Assembly (NCBI GenBank): GCA_016703025.1
Contig: JADJCV010000001.1
Coordinates: 244,750 to 308,749, forward strand
Source of the DNA: Candidatus Avedoeria danica
GTDB lineage: Bacteria > Chloroflexota > Anaerolineae > Epilineales > Epilineaceae
Length of the DNA stretch: 64,000 nucleotides
Direction of reading: 5' to 3'
The notes under the pieces were generated by a model that worked only from the letters and a program-made list of their open reading frames with translations, was not told the origin of the DNA and ran no database searches. Shown here piece after piece: positions 1 through 7,514 of this stretch. Position 1 is the stretch's first letter. Every line of letters starts with the position of its first letter. The position numbers were made by a program, and so were the translations under genes.

Positions 1-128
1 CGGTCGGCCACACTGCCGAAGAACGCCATCCAGACGTCGTCGCGGACGTAGGGGCGGCCGCAGCCGTGGGCGTAGTAGTCGGCGTCGAAGGTGGGGACTG
101 GCGGGGTGCTGGCGGGGTCGTCGATCAT
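1..128 (-). CDS. SAM-dependent methyltransferase, N-terminal part (truncated by window edge)
   Basis: Reading leftwards from an ATG at 128, 42 codons are visible before the window ends. The peptide contains a FDADYYAHGCGRPY stretch followed by W-M-A-F-F-G-S-V-A-D, a pattern I associate with the start of a family of class I SAM methyltransferases (YY-x-x-G-C-G-x-P-Y ... W-x-x-F-F). The SAM-binding glycine motif is beyond the edge, so substrate and reaction cannot be given. No Shine-Dalgarno is seen; instead TATAAT lies at 142-137 on the same strand, 8 nt before the ATG, which suggests a leaderless transcript. It starts 48 nt after the stop of the propeller gene on the same strand. Confidence 0.6.
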   Translation of the reverse strand, partial: MIDDPASTPPVPTFDADYYAHGCGRPYVRDDVWMAFFGSVAD

Positions 129-136
129 CGCCCCGG

Positions 137-142
137 ATTATA
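137..142 (-). promoter_or_regulatory. -10 element TATAAT, leaderless start of the methyltransferase gene
   Basis: Perfect TATAAT on the minus strand, 8 nt upstream of the ATG at 128. No good -35 is recognisable. Transcription would begin within a few bases of the start codon. Confidence 0.5.
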
Positions 143-176
143 GAACGGCGCCGAGAGCATGCCCGGAACGTCACGA

Positions 177-2198
177 TCACTCCAACCGCGCCACCCCCGC
201 GTCGGTCCCGACCCACAGCCGCCCGGCGCCGTCGAACGCGAGCGCGAAGACCCGCTGCCAGTCGCGTACCTCGTCCGGACGCGCAGCCGAGACGGCGATC
301 CGCTGCCACCGGCCATCGGCGTCCAGTCGGACGAGGCCGCCCTCCGTGCCCAACCAGATGCCGCCCTCCATGTCGGCTGCGAACGCCTGGATCCCGCCGT
401 ACGCTTTGCCGGCGAAGGCCGAGCGCAACTCCGCCCGCCGATCGGACCACCGTCCATCGGCGGAGAGTGACCACAGATCGTCGCCGGACGCGAACCACCG
501 GCCGCCGGCGCGGTCCACGAGCATCCGTTGGACGTACGCGTCCGCCAGGCCGTCCGGCGCGTCGACGACTCGCCAGTCGCCGCCCGCGCCGCGCACGGTG
601 AGCCCGAAGCCGCCGAACCAGAGCTCGCGGCGGCCGGCATCGTAGGCCATCGGATGTTGGACGTAGGTCGGGCCGTCCGGGCTCATCGGGAGATGGGTGA
701 GGTGCTGCGTCCGCCCGTCCGCGAAGATCGCCAGGATGCCGTCGGCGGGGGTCGACTCGTCGTTGCCGCGGATGTCGGTCCAGAGCGTGCCGTCACCATC
801 CAGGACGAGGTCGCCGAAGTATGCCCGGGCGTCGAGCGCGCGGCTCTCGAACAGCGTTTCGGTACCGTCTGGGCCAAGCCTCACGAGCCGCTGTCCATCG
901 CTGGCCCACAGCGTGCCGTCGGCGCCGACGAGCACCCGCCCGACGCCCGCCGGGTCCGGCTGCCCGGCCTGCAGCCCGCGGCTCGTCCAGTGCCCATCGC
1001 GGTCGATGTGTACCAGCCCGCCCAGCGGCGATGCGTTGTCGGCGATGCCGAGCCACACGCTTCCATCCAGGTCAGGGGCGATCGAATTGACGCGGCCGCC
1101 GGCCAGCGGCAGTCCGACGCGCAGCACCGGGCCGCGGCCGTCGGCGTCGACGCGGACGATCGTGCCGCCGAGCGCGGCCCAGACGCGGCCTCCCGGGTCG
1201 ACGGCCAGGCGCGTGAGGCCGTCGGTCGGCAGGCCGGCTGGGCCGCCCTCTACCCGCCACCGACCGTCCGCGCCGATGCTTTCCACGTTGTTCGCGCCGC
1301 CCACCCAGAGCCGGTCCGCGGTGTCGAAGACGAGGTCCGCCGGGGCGAAGGAGTAGCGCTGCCGGGCGGCGACACCGTGCGTCACGTTGTCCGCGCCGTA
1401 GCGCGTGACGTACGCCCCCTGCGCATCGGCCGTCCAGCAGCCACCCAGACGATCGGCCGCGATCCGGTGCACGGGGTTGGCCGCCCACTCGTACCACCGG
1501 CCGGAAGAATTGAGGCGCGACACGCCCCCGGCATTGCCGAACCACGCCATCCCGCCGCCGAAGGCGATCGCGAGCTTCGTGTGCCGGCAGTCAAGGCCGT
1601 CGCACCTGAGGTTCTCGTTCGGGTTCCGCACGGTCGTCCACGTCCCATCCGCTTCCTGCCGGCTCACACCGTGCCACGCCGCCACCCACACCCGCCCCTC
1701 GGGATCGACCTCGATGGCATAGACCGCGTTACCCGCCAGCCCATCGGCCGTCGTGAACGCCTGCCACGTCCCATCGGGCGCCACGCGCCGCACGCCCGTC
1801 GTCGCGTCCGCATCGGCAATCGTCTCCGTCGGCTTGGCGGCCAGCCAGAGGTTGCCGGCCGCGTCGAGGGCCAGCGCGCCGATCGGACCCGCCGGTACGC
1901 CGTCGGCCTCGGTCAGCCATCGATGTTCGCCCGTTGCGCTCGCACTGTCCCAGCGCAGCACGCCGTCGTCCGTGCTGGCGAACACGATGCCGTTCGCGTC
2001 GACGACGAGGTCGTTGAACCGCGTGCGGGCGTAGGCCGTCCAGCGCGTCATCGGCCCGCGGTCGGCGAGGGCGTTGCGGGCGACGATCGGCAGGAACAGG
2101 CGTTGCATGTCGGCGTTTGCCGGCGGCTCAGGGTGTTGGGCAGTCGACACGACGACGGCGGCGAGGGCGAAGAGGACGGCGGCGATCCGACGGCGCAT
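177..2198 (-). CDS. Secreted multi-blade beta-propeller protein (two-component-propeller / ligand-sensor type repeats)
   Basis: 673 aa. The ATG at 2198 is chosen because AGGAG lies 7 nt upstream and the peptide begins with a clean signal sequence (M-R-R-R-I followed by a hydrophobic A/V/L stretch). Right after the signal comes L-F-L-P-I-V-A-R-N, a motif shared with other exported proteins of this window. The rest is a run of roughly 40-residue repeats of the type G-x-x-W-x-x-T-x-x-x-G-L and G-x-(L/V)-W-(V/A/L)-(G/A), typical of reg_prop/SMP-30-like propellers. No enzymatic motif is visible; the protein is probably exported and binds a ligand or partner. It precedes the partial methyltransferase gene on the same strand. 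Confidence 0.75.
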   Translation of the reverse strand: MRRRIAAVLFALAAVVVSTAQHPEPPANADMQRLFLPIVARNALADRGPMTRWTAYARTRFNDLVVDANGIVFASTDDGVLRWDSASATGEHRWLTEADGVPAGPIGALALDAAGNLWLAAKPTETIADADATTGVRRVAPDGTWQAFTTADGLAGNAVYAIEVDPEGRVWVAAWHGVSRQEADGTWTTVRNPNENLRCDGLDCRHTKLAIAFGGGMAWFGNAGGVSRLNSSGRWYEWAANPVHRIAADRLGGCWTADAQGAYVTRYGADNVTHGVAARQRYSFAPADLVFDTADRLWVGGANNVESIGADGRWRVEGGPAGLPTDGLTRLAVDPGGRVWAALGGTIVRVDADGRGPVLRVGLPLAGGRVNSIAPDLDGSVWLGIADNASPLGGLVHIDRDGHWTSRGLQAGQPDPAGVGRVLVGADGTLWASDGQRLVRLGPDGTETLFESRALDARAYFGDLVLDGDGTLWTDIRGNDESTPADGILAIFADGRTQHLTHLPMSPDGPTYVQHPMAYDAGRRELWFGGFGLTVRGAGGDWRVVDAPDGLADAYVQRMLVDRAGGRWFASGDDLWSLSADGRWSDRRAELRSAFAGKAYGGIQAFAADMEGGIWLGTEGGLVRLDADGRWQRIAVSAARPDEVRDWQRVFALAFDGAGRLWVGTDAGVARLE

Positions 2199-2311
2199 GA
2201 TGGGTCTCCTGGCGATGGGCGGCGATGTACGGCAACGAGCGCCGGCAACGGGATGGTTGATCAACGTGAAACGATGGTCGGATCATGGCGCGGTCACATG
2301 CGCACGTCCGC

Positions 2312-2340
2312 TTGACGTCATAACGTCATAACGCTACACT
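2312..2340 (+). promoter_or_regulatory. Sigma-70-type promoter of the toxin-antitoxin operon, leaderless, with direct-repeat operator
   Basis: TTGACG (2312-2317), 17-nt spacer, TACACT (2335-2340), then 6 nt to the ATG at 2347. The spacer holds a tandem CGTCATAA repeat (2316-2331) and a TGACGTCA palindrome, plausible binding sites for the RHH antitoxin acting as autorepressor. Confidence 0.8.
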
Positions 2341-2346
2341 GCCGAC

Positions 2347-2577
2347 ATGAGCACCGCCAAACGCGCCACCGTCTACTTCGAGCCCGACCTCCACCGTGTC
2401 CTGCGACACAAGGCGGCCGAGACCCACCAGAGCGTCTCGGAGTTGGTGAACGCCGCCGTGCGGCGGAGCCTGCTTGAGGATGCCAGCGATCTCGAAGCCT
2501 TCGAAGCACGGGTCGCCGAGCCCGATCTCGATTTCGAGACCGTCGTGCGGGACCTCAAGCGCCGTGGCAAGCTATAA
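2347..2577 (+). CDS. Ribbon-helix-helix antitoxin (CopG/RHH type)
   Basis: 76 aa. The N-terminus (K-R-A-T-V-Y-F-E-P-D-L) is a canonical RHH beta-strand, followed by two short helices containing S-V-S-E-L-V-N-A-A-V-R. The C-terminal half is acidic and probably wraps the toxin. The start has no Shine-Dalgarno but sits 6 nt behind a near-consensus promoter, so the mRNA is probably leaderless. The stop overlaps the downstream toxin start by 14 nt, as expected for a translationally coupled type II toxin-antitoxin pair. RHH antitoxins normally dimerise, bind operator repeats and repress their own operon. Confidence 0.85.
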   Translation: MSTAKRATVYFEPDLHRVLRHKAAETHQSVSELVNAAVRRSLLEDASDLEAFEARVAEPDLDFETVVRDLKRRGKL

Positions 2578-2821
2578 GCTCCAGATCAAGCCCTCGGCCG
2601 CCAAGGAACTCGAGGGCCTTCCGATCGACGACCGGCGGCGCATCGTCGAACGCATCGCCGCCCTTGCCGCGGAGCCGCGCCCGGCTGGATGCGAAAAGCT
2701 GTCCGGCCTCGACAAGTACCGCGTTCGACAGGGAAGCTACCGCGTCCTGTATGCCATCGACGACGCAGCGTACTCCGTCACGGTGGTCAAGGTCGGTCAT
2801 CGTCGCGATGTCTACCGCTAG
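2564..2821 (+). CDS. RelE/ParE-family toxin
   Basis: 85 aa from a GTG at 2564 that overlaps the antitoxin gene by 14 nt. The fold signature is clear: Y-K-L-Q-I-K-P-S-A-A-K-E-L at the N-terminus, K-L-S-G-L-D-K-Y-R-V-R in the middle, and Y-R-V-L-Y-A-I-D-D ... V-V-K-V-G-H-R-R-D-V-Y-R at the end, as in RelE-like mRNA interferases. The upstream in-frame extension belongs to the antitoxin region and is not used. The cognate antitoxin is the preceding gene. Whether it cleaves mRNA on the ribosome (RelE) or targets gyrase (ParE) cannot be decided; the C-terminal H-R-R-D-V-Y-R favours RelE. Confidence 0.88.
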   Translation: MASYKLQIKPSAAKELEGLPIDDRRRIVERIAALAAEPRPAGCEKLSGLDKYRVRQGSYRVLYAIDDAAYSVTVVKVGHRRDVYR

Positions 2822-2830
2822 CAGGGCGAC

Positions 2831-5026
2831 CTACGCCCCCACCCACCCCAACCCAATCCGCCCCCGCTCGCGCTCCACCCGCACCACCTCCACCGTCACG
2901 ACATCCCCCACCCCCAGCCGCACCCCCAGCGGCACCGCCGTCCGGTGCAACAGCCCGTCCTGCTCGACGCCGAGGTCGACGAACGCGCCGAAGTCGACGA
3001 CGTTGCGGACGGTGCCGCTCAGCTGCATCCCGACGGTCAGGTCGGCCATCGACAGCACGTCCTCGCGGAGCAGCGGCGGCGGCGCGTCCTCGCGCGGGTC
3101 GCGGCCGGGGCGGGCGAGCTGCTCCACGATATCGACGAGCGTCGGCACGCCGACGTCGACGGTCGCCGCCAGCGTCGCCACGTCGTGGCCGGCGAGCAGC
3201 GCGTCGAGGGACGCGCGTCGGGACTCCGGCGGCGTCGCGGGCGCGATCCCGGCGCGGGCCAGGACGGCCTTCGCGGCCCGGTAGCTCTCCGGGTGGATCG
3301 CGCTCGCGTCCAGCGGCTCGTCGCCGGCACGGATCCGCAGGAAGCCGGCCGACTGCTCGAACGCTTTCGGGCCGAGGCCGGCGACGTCCTTCAGCGCGGC
3401 GCGCTTGCGGAACGGCCCGGCGGCGTCGCGGTGCGCCACGATCGCCTCGGACAGCTTCGGGCCGATACCGGCGACGCGGGCCAGCAGCGCCGGCGAGGCG
3501 GTGTTCACATCGACCCCGACGCGGTTCACGACGGACTCCACGACGCCGTCGACCGCATGCGCCAGCGCGCCCTGGTCGACATCGTGCTGATACATGCCGA
3601 CGCCGATGGACTGCGGGTCGATCTTCACGAGCTCGGCCAGCGGGTCCTGGATCCGCCGGGCGATCGACACCGCGCCGCGCTCCGTGACGTCGAGCGTCGG
3701 CAGCTCGGCGCGGGCGAGCGGGCTGGCGCTGTAGACGCTGGCGCCGGCCTCGCTGACGACGACGTACTTCACGCCCTCGACCTCGCGCACGACGTCGGCC
3801 ACGAGCCGCTCGCTCTCGCGCGACGCCGTGCCGTTGCCGATGGCGACGAGCGTCACGCCGTGGCGACGGACGAGGTCGCGCAGCGTCGACATCGCCTGCG
3901 TCCGCTCGTTCTGGGGCGGGTGCGGGTAGATCTTGGCCGTCGCTGCCAACCGCCCCGTCGCATCGACGACCGCCAGCTTGCAGCCGGTGCGGAAGGCCGG
4001 GTCGACGCCGAGGACGGTGTGGCCGGCCAGCGGCGGCTGGAGGAGCAGGCCCTGCAGGTTGCGCGCGAAGACGTCGATGGCGTGGGCCTCGGCCCGCTCC
4101 GTCAGCGCCCGGCGGACGTCGCGCTCGATCGCGGGCAGCAGGAGGCGCGATGCCGCGTCGTCGATCGCGGTCGCCAGCTCGGACGCCAGCGGCGAGCGCA
4201 CGTCGGCGCGGTAGCGCAGCGCCACGGCGTCCCGCCAGTCGCGCTCCGGCACGGTGACCTTCACGCGCAGCACGCCCTCGTGTTCGCCGCGGTTGAGGGC
4301 CAGCGTCTGGTGCGGCTGGAGGCGGTCGGCGCGGCCGCGGAAGTCGTAGTACGTCTCGTAGACGCCCTTTTCGTCGGCCACCCCCGCCTTGCGCACGGCG
4401 TCGACGCCGGCGTAGACGAGCGCCCGCCGCCGCGTGTCGCCGCGCACCGCCGGGTCGTCGGCCACGGTCTCGGCCACGATGTCGCGCGCGCCGGCCAGCG
4501 CCTCGTCGACGGTCGGGACGTTATCGCCGACGAACGACGCCGCCAGCTCGGCGGCGGTCTTGGGGGTCACGACCTGGCGCAGGATCATGTTCGCCAGGTG
4601 CGCGAGCCCCTTCTCGCGGGCGATCATCGCGCGCGTGCGGCGCTTCTGCTTGTACGGCAGATAGAGATCCTCGAGCGCCGTGCGGGTCTCCGCGGCCAGG
4701 ATGGCATCGCGCAGCGCATCCGTCAGCTGGCCCTGCTCGGCGATCGCGGCGAGTACCGTCGCCCGGCGGGCGTCGAGGGCGCGCAGCTGCTCGAGGCCGT
4801 CGGCGACGGCGCGGATCTGGACCTCGTCCAGGCTCCCGGTGGCTTCCTTGCGGTAGCGGGCGATGAACGGCACGGTGTTGCCGCCGTCCACGAGCGCGAT
4901 CGTCGCGAGGACCTTGACGGGCGGCAGGGCGAGGGCGCGGGCAAGGCGGGCGGCGTCGTCGGCGGGGGTGAACGGGACGAGGGGGGCGTGCGTTGGATCG
5001 GTCACGGCGGACGAGGCATCGGGCAT
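2831..5026 (-). CDS. tex: Tex-family RNA-binding transcription accessory protein
   Basis: 731 aa, the usual length for Tex. Domains in order: Tex N-terminal helical region (about 25-205, with V-P-F-I-A-R-Y-R-K-E), YqgF/RNase H-like fold (about 330-430, V-L-G-V-D-P-A-F-R-T-G-C-K), helix-hairpin-helix (about 490-570, N-T-A-S and V-A-G-I-G), and a C-terminal S1 domain (about 655-730, G-T-V-R-N-V-V-D-F-G-A-F-V-D). Tex proteins bind nucleic acid, associate with the transcription machinery and affect stress-related expression; the protein is cytoplasmic. Its 3' end faces the toxin gene (9 nt apart) and it is divergent from the VOC gene. GGAG lies 11 nt upstream of the ATG. Confidence 0.95.
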   Translation of the reverse strand: MPDASSAVTDPTHAPLVPFTPADDAARLARALALPPVKVLATIALVDGGNTVPFIARYRKEATGSLDEVQIRAVADGLEQLRALDARRATVLAAIAEQGQLTDALRDAILAAETRTALEDLYLPYKQKRRTRAMIAREKGLAHLANMILRQVVTPKTAAELAASFVGDNVPTVDEALAGARDIVAETVADDPAVRGDTRRRALVYAGVDAVRKAGVADEKGVYETYYDFRGRADRLQPHQTLALNRGEHEGVLRVKVTVPERDWRDAVALRYRADVRSPLASELATAIDDAASRLLLPAIERDVRRALTERAEAHAIDVFARNLQGLLLQPPLAGHTVLGVDPAFRTGCKLAVVDATGRLAATAKIYPHPPQNERTQAMSTLRDLVRRHGVTLVAIGNGTASRESERLVADVVREVEGVKYVVVSEAGASVYSASPLARAELPTLDVTERGAVSIARRIQDPLAELVKIDPQSIGVGMYQHDVDQGALAHAVDGVVESVVNRVGVDVNTASPALLARVAGIGPKLSEAIVAHRDAAGPFRKRAALKDVAGLGPKAFEQSAGFLRIRAGDEPLDASAIHPESYRAAKAVLARAGIAPATPPESRRASLDALLAGHDVATLAATVDVGVPTLVDIVEQLARPGRDPREDAPPPLLREDVLSMADLTVGMQLSGTVRNVVDFGAFVDLGVEQDGLLHRTAVPLGVRLGVGDVVTVEVVRVERERGRIGLGWVGA

Positions 5027-5115
5027 CAGGCGAGCGGCTCCGGGGTCGCGAGGGAGGGGTCGACGAGCGTCAAGAAAGCTTCGGCGAGGATCACCGGATC
5101 TTAACGGAAACGGAC

Positions 5116-5144
5116 TTGACGCGCCAGAACATATGTTCTACACT
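5116..5144 (+). promoter_or_regulatory. Sigma-70 promoter with a LexA-like palindrome in the spacer
   Basis: TTGACG (5116-5121), 17-nt spacer, TACACT (5139-5144). A perfect 14-bp palindrome AGAACATATGTTCT occupies 5126-5139, filling the spacer and touching the -10. It matches the GAAC-N4-GTTC core of Gram-positive-type LexA boxes. The downstream gene is the VOC protein; tex is divergent. A second inverted repeat (CGTTCG-TC-CGAACG, 5206-5219) lies in the leader. Confidence 0.75.
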
Positions 5145-5233
5145 GTCACCCTCGGCGTCCGTCAAGCGTCGATTGTACGAGCGTCGCCGCTCACCCGCAC
5201 CCCGTTCGTCCGAACGCAAAGGAGTCCACGTAC

Positions 5234-5599
5234 GTGAACGCGATCAACTGGTTCGAGATCCCGGTGAAGGACATGGCCCGCGCAAGGGCGTTCTATGGCG
5301 CCGTCCTCGGCCAGGAGCTGCAGGACATGCCCGGCAGCGAGGGCACATACGTCTTCCTGCCCTCGGGCGAGAACGGCGTCGGCGGCGCGCTGACGTCGAT
5401 GGAAGGTGCCGAGCCCGTCGGCAACAAGGGCTGCACTCTCTACCTGAACGGCGGCGGCGATCTTGCCGTGCCGCTCGGGCGTGTCGCGACGGCTGGCGGC
5501 TCGGTGACCCAGGAGAAGATGTCGATCGGCGAGAATGGTCACATCGGCTTCTTCATGGACACCGAGGGCAACCACGTCGGGCTGCACTCGATGGGGTAG
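5234..5599 (+). CDS. VOC-fold (glyoxalase/bleomycin-resistance-like) protein
   Basis: 121 aa from a GTG at 5234 with AAAGGAG 9-10 nt upstream. The single module has the VOC pattern: N-W-F-E-I-P-V-K-D-M-A-R-A-R-A-F-Y at the N-terminus, a central G-C-T-L-Y-L-N strand, and the C-terminal G-H-I-G-F-F-M-D-T-E-G-N-H-V-G-L-H. Members bind a divalent metal and act on or sequester small molecules; the substrate cannot be named, and this subtype is usually annotated simply as VOC family. It is transcribed from the strong promoter at 5116-5144 and may therefore respond to DNA damage. No co-transcribed gene follows. Confidence 0.85.
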   Translation: MNAINWFEIPVKDMARARAFYGAVLGQELQDMPGSEGTYVFLPSGENGVGGALTSMEGAEPVGNKGCTLYLNGGGDLAVPLGRVATAGGSVTQEKMSIGENGHIGFFMDTEGNHVGLHSMG

Positions 5600-5637
5600 A
5601 GCGAGCCGTCGCGCGGCCTAAGGCCCTCACCCCCCGA

Positions 5638-5665
5638 CCCCCTCCCCCAAGCTTGGGGGAGGGGG
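5638..5665. repeat. 28-bp perfect palindrome, C5-T-C5-AAGCTT-G5-A-G5
   Basis: The arms pair perfectly around a central AAGCTT. It is embedded in a longer C-rich/G-rich tract of a type often dispersed in genomes. A related CCCCCA/TGGGGG arrangement occurs inside the O-antigen-ligase-like gene near 47.9 kb. It could also end transcription of the VOC gene. Confidence 0.65.
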
Positions 5666-5800
5666 AGGATCACGGGTTGGGGGAGCAGCTCGGCAAATTG
5701 GGGGCACCTTCCGGACGCTTCGGGTGTCCTAATGTCCAACCAAGGACGGCGTGGTGTTCTAGTAGGCATCCACGGTTTGGTTTGGCGATTTGGATTGGCG

Positions 5801-5838
5801 GCAACCGCCGCGGCTGGGGGACCGGCTGCGGCGGTTGC
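5801..5838 (+). terminator. Hairpin followed by a short T run
   Basis: Perfect 11-bp stem: GCAACCGCCGC (5801-5811) with GCGGCGGTTGC (5828-5838), 16-nt loop, followed by TGCGTTTTG. It resembles an intrinsic terminator but lies 200 nt after the VOC stop. Confidence 0.5.
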
Positions 5839-5997
5839 TGCGTTTTGGGCGCGCTGTGGATCCTCAGGAGACTGACTCAACTCCGAGTCCACTGGTCCGG
5901 ATCGTTGTGCCCTGATATGCTCGACGGACTTGTACCGCGGGCCACGACACAGTTGTTCGGCTGGCTTCGCGCCGATTCCCCGTGAAGGATCGTGACG

Positions 5998-6915
5998 ATG
6001 GCCGTGCCGGAGTTCTACTACTTCCTCCGTCCAGCACTCGAGGCCACCGCAACGAAGGATGGCATCCACTGGACTGAGGTCGCCGACGTCGCGGCTGACC
6101 GACTGCACCTCTCTCCCGATGATCGTAGTGAGATGATCCCGGGCGGAACCCGATCGCGGTGGCACGATCGAACGCACTGGGCACTCACGTACTTGCGAGC
6201 GGCCAAGCTCGTGGAAAAGGCCGGCAGGGGGCTGAGTCGCATCACACCCCGCGGGCGCGACTACCTATTGCGAGCGCCCGCGATCATCAAGCCCCAGGAT
6301 CTGCGTGAGTTCCAGGAGTTCGTGGACTTCCATCGGCGGGACCGAGCCAGCGAGCCAAAGGCATTGCAGGCCGGCGCGGAGTTGGAGATCAAGACGCCGC
6401 AGGAAGCCCTCCGCGATGCCTACGTTCAACTTCGGTCGGCGCTGGCCGACGAAGTCCTTGATCGGGTGAAGGCGGTCACCCCGGCGCGATTCGAGACGAT
6501 AATCGTCCAGCTGATGCTGCAGCTCGGTTATGGAGGATCGTTTGAAGACGCCGGGATGTCGGTCGGCCGAAGCGGGGACGAGGGCATCGACGGGATCATC
6601 AAGCAGGACCGACTGGGACTGGACAACATCTATCTTCAGGCGAAGCGCTGGGGCGAAAGTACGGTCGGCAGGAAGGAGATCCAGGCGTTTGTTGGCGCGC
6701 TATCCGGACGGGGCGCATCGAAAGGCGTGTTCATCACCACGTCCACGTTCAGCCGCGAGGCGCGCGACTACGCCAAGGCGCTTCAGACACCGACGCTCTC
6801 ACTGATCGACGGAATCGAACTCGCGCGACTGATGATCAACGTTGATCTTGGCGTGTCGTTGGAGGAGCGCTTCGACGTGAAGCGCATCGACTCGGACTTC
6901 TTCATCGAGTCGTAG
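5998..6915 (+). CDS. mrr: Mrr-type restriction endonuclease
   Basis: 305 aa from the ATG at 5998, chosen over the GTG at 5992 because AAGGA lies 8 nt before it. The N-terminal about 95 residues form the winged-helix Mrr_N region; the C-terminal part (about 155-285) is the Mrr catalytic domain with F-E-T-I-I-V-Q-L, G-Y-G-G, G-D-E-G-I-D-G and Y-L-Q-A-K, which supply the PD-(D/E)xK-type active site, then K-G-V-F-I-T-T-S-T-F-S. Mrr proteins are type IV enzymes that cut modified DNA, so the absence of a neighbouring methyltransferase is expected. It lies between two toxin-antitoxin pairs and is convergent with hicA. Confidence 0.9.
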   Translation: MAVPEFYYFLRPALEATATKDGIHWTEVADVAADRLHLSPDDRSEMIPGGTRSRWHDRTHWALTYLRAAKLVEKAGRGLSRITPRGRDYLLRAPAIIKPQDLREFQEFVDFHRRDRASEPKALQAGAELEIKTPQEALRDAYVQLRSALADEVLDRVKAVTPARFETIIVQLMLQLGYGGSFEDAGMSVGRSGDEGIDGIIKQDRLGLDNIYLQAKRWGESTVGRKEIQAFVGALSGRGASKGVFITTSTFSREARDYAKALQTPTLSLIDGIELARLMINVDLGVSLEERFDVKRIDSDFFIES

Positions 6916-6954
6916 TTACACCGTCCGTTAGCAGATGAGATCCGGAGTTCGCCG

Positions 6955-7167
6955 TCAGCTGCCGGAAAAGGCCTGCCAGTCCAAACCGAGCTGCCGAACG
7001 ACCGCACGGATTGTGCCCAGTTTCAGGTCCTTCGAGCCCCAGTCCGGAACCGATGCCACCCGGTCAGTGGCGGGACTGAACCACTTGCGATGCGAACCAC
7101 CACCGCGCCGAGGCAGTTCGCGGCAACCCAGGGCCTCGAGACGACGCGCGGCTTCCCGGTACTTCAT
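6955..7167 (-). CDS. hicA: HicA-family toxin
   Basis: 70 aa from the ATG at 7167, which overlaps the hicB stop as ATGA. It shows the dsRBD-like HicA pattern: A-A-R-R-L-E-A-L-G-C near the start, G-G-G-S-H-R-K-W-F with the catalytic histidine, and K-D-L-K-L-G-T-I-R-A-V-V-R-Q-L-G-L. HicA is a ribosome-independent mRNA interferase neutralised by HicB. The order is hicB then hicA, the reverse of the textbook arrangement but common. The usual V-P-x-H strand reads V-P-D-W here. Confidence 0.9.
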   Translation of the reverse strand: MKYREAARRLEALGCRELPRRGGGSHRKWFSPATDRVASVPDWGSKDLKLGTIRAVVRQLGLDWQAFSGS

Positions 7168-7415
7168 GCGACCAGGACAGCGGTCTCCAGCCAAATGGGC
7201 GCGTCAGGTGCAACGCGCTGCAAGGCCGGCGGCAAGGGACGATCGAGGTCCTGATACGCCTCGAAGATCGCCGCCAGCGCATCCGTCGCGTTGGCCATTG
7301 CTTCGGCCAGCGTGTCGCCCTCCGTGACCAATTCAGGTACGATCGGACAGGTCACCGTGTAACCGCCTTCGGGCTGCGGTTCGAGGATGAGGGGTAGTTT
7401 GTAGACGCCTTCCAT
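7164..7415 (-). CDS. hicB: HicB-family antitoxin
   Basis: 83 aa. The ATG at 7415 has GGAGG 7 nt upstream and removes an 11-residue extension. The partial RNase H-like HicB fold is evident: L-P-L-I-L-E-P-Q-P-E-G-G-Y-T-V-T-C-P, V-P-E-L-V-T-E-G-D-T-L-A-E-A-M-A-N-A-T-D-A-L. No C-terminal DNA-binding extension is present, so autoregulation would need the complex or another factor. It is translationally coupled to hicA by a 4-nt overlap. TACAAT and TACACT hexamers at 7486-7469 could serve as -10 elements. Confidence 0.9.
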   Translation of the reverse strand: MEGVYKLPLILEPQPEGGYTVTCPIVPELVTEGDTLAEAMANATDALAAIFEAYQDLDRPLPPALQRVAPDAPIWLETAVLVA

Positions 7416-7514
7416 GCGCTGGCCTCCAGGAAGACCGAACCTGACCAAGACCTGAGGGCAATGGGTCGAGTGTACGCCCTATTGTAGCGTGGCCCAGCGC
7501 GGTGGCTTCGTTCG

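Larger units (their letters stand above)
5600..5997. other. Intergenic stretch without a convincing gene
   Basis: The 398 nt between the VOC gene and the Mrr gene hold a 28-bp perfect C/G-rich palindrome (5638-5665) and a second hairpin followed by a short T run (5801-5843). Open frames here lack start signals and family features. Confidence 0.6.

Noticed and set aside
528..2315. Long open frame antisense to the propeller gene
   Set aside because: No start signals, Arg/Pro/Ala-rich shadow composition; the minus-strand gene has a signal peptide, Shine-Dalgarno and repeats.
2945..5104. 719-codon open frame antisense to tex
   Set aside because: Mirror of a well-conserved gene; composition is typical of GC-rich antisense frames.
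5992..5994. GTG start for the Mrr gene
   Set aside because: Only 2 nt from AAGGA; the ATG at 5998 has proper spacing.
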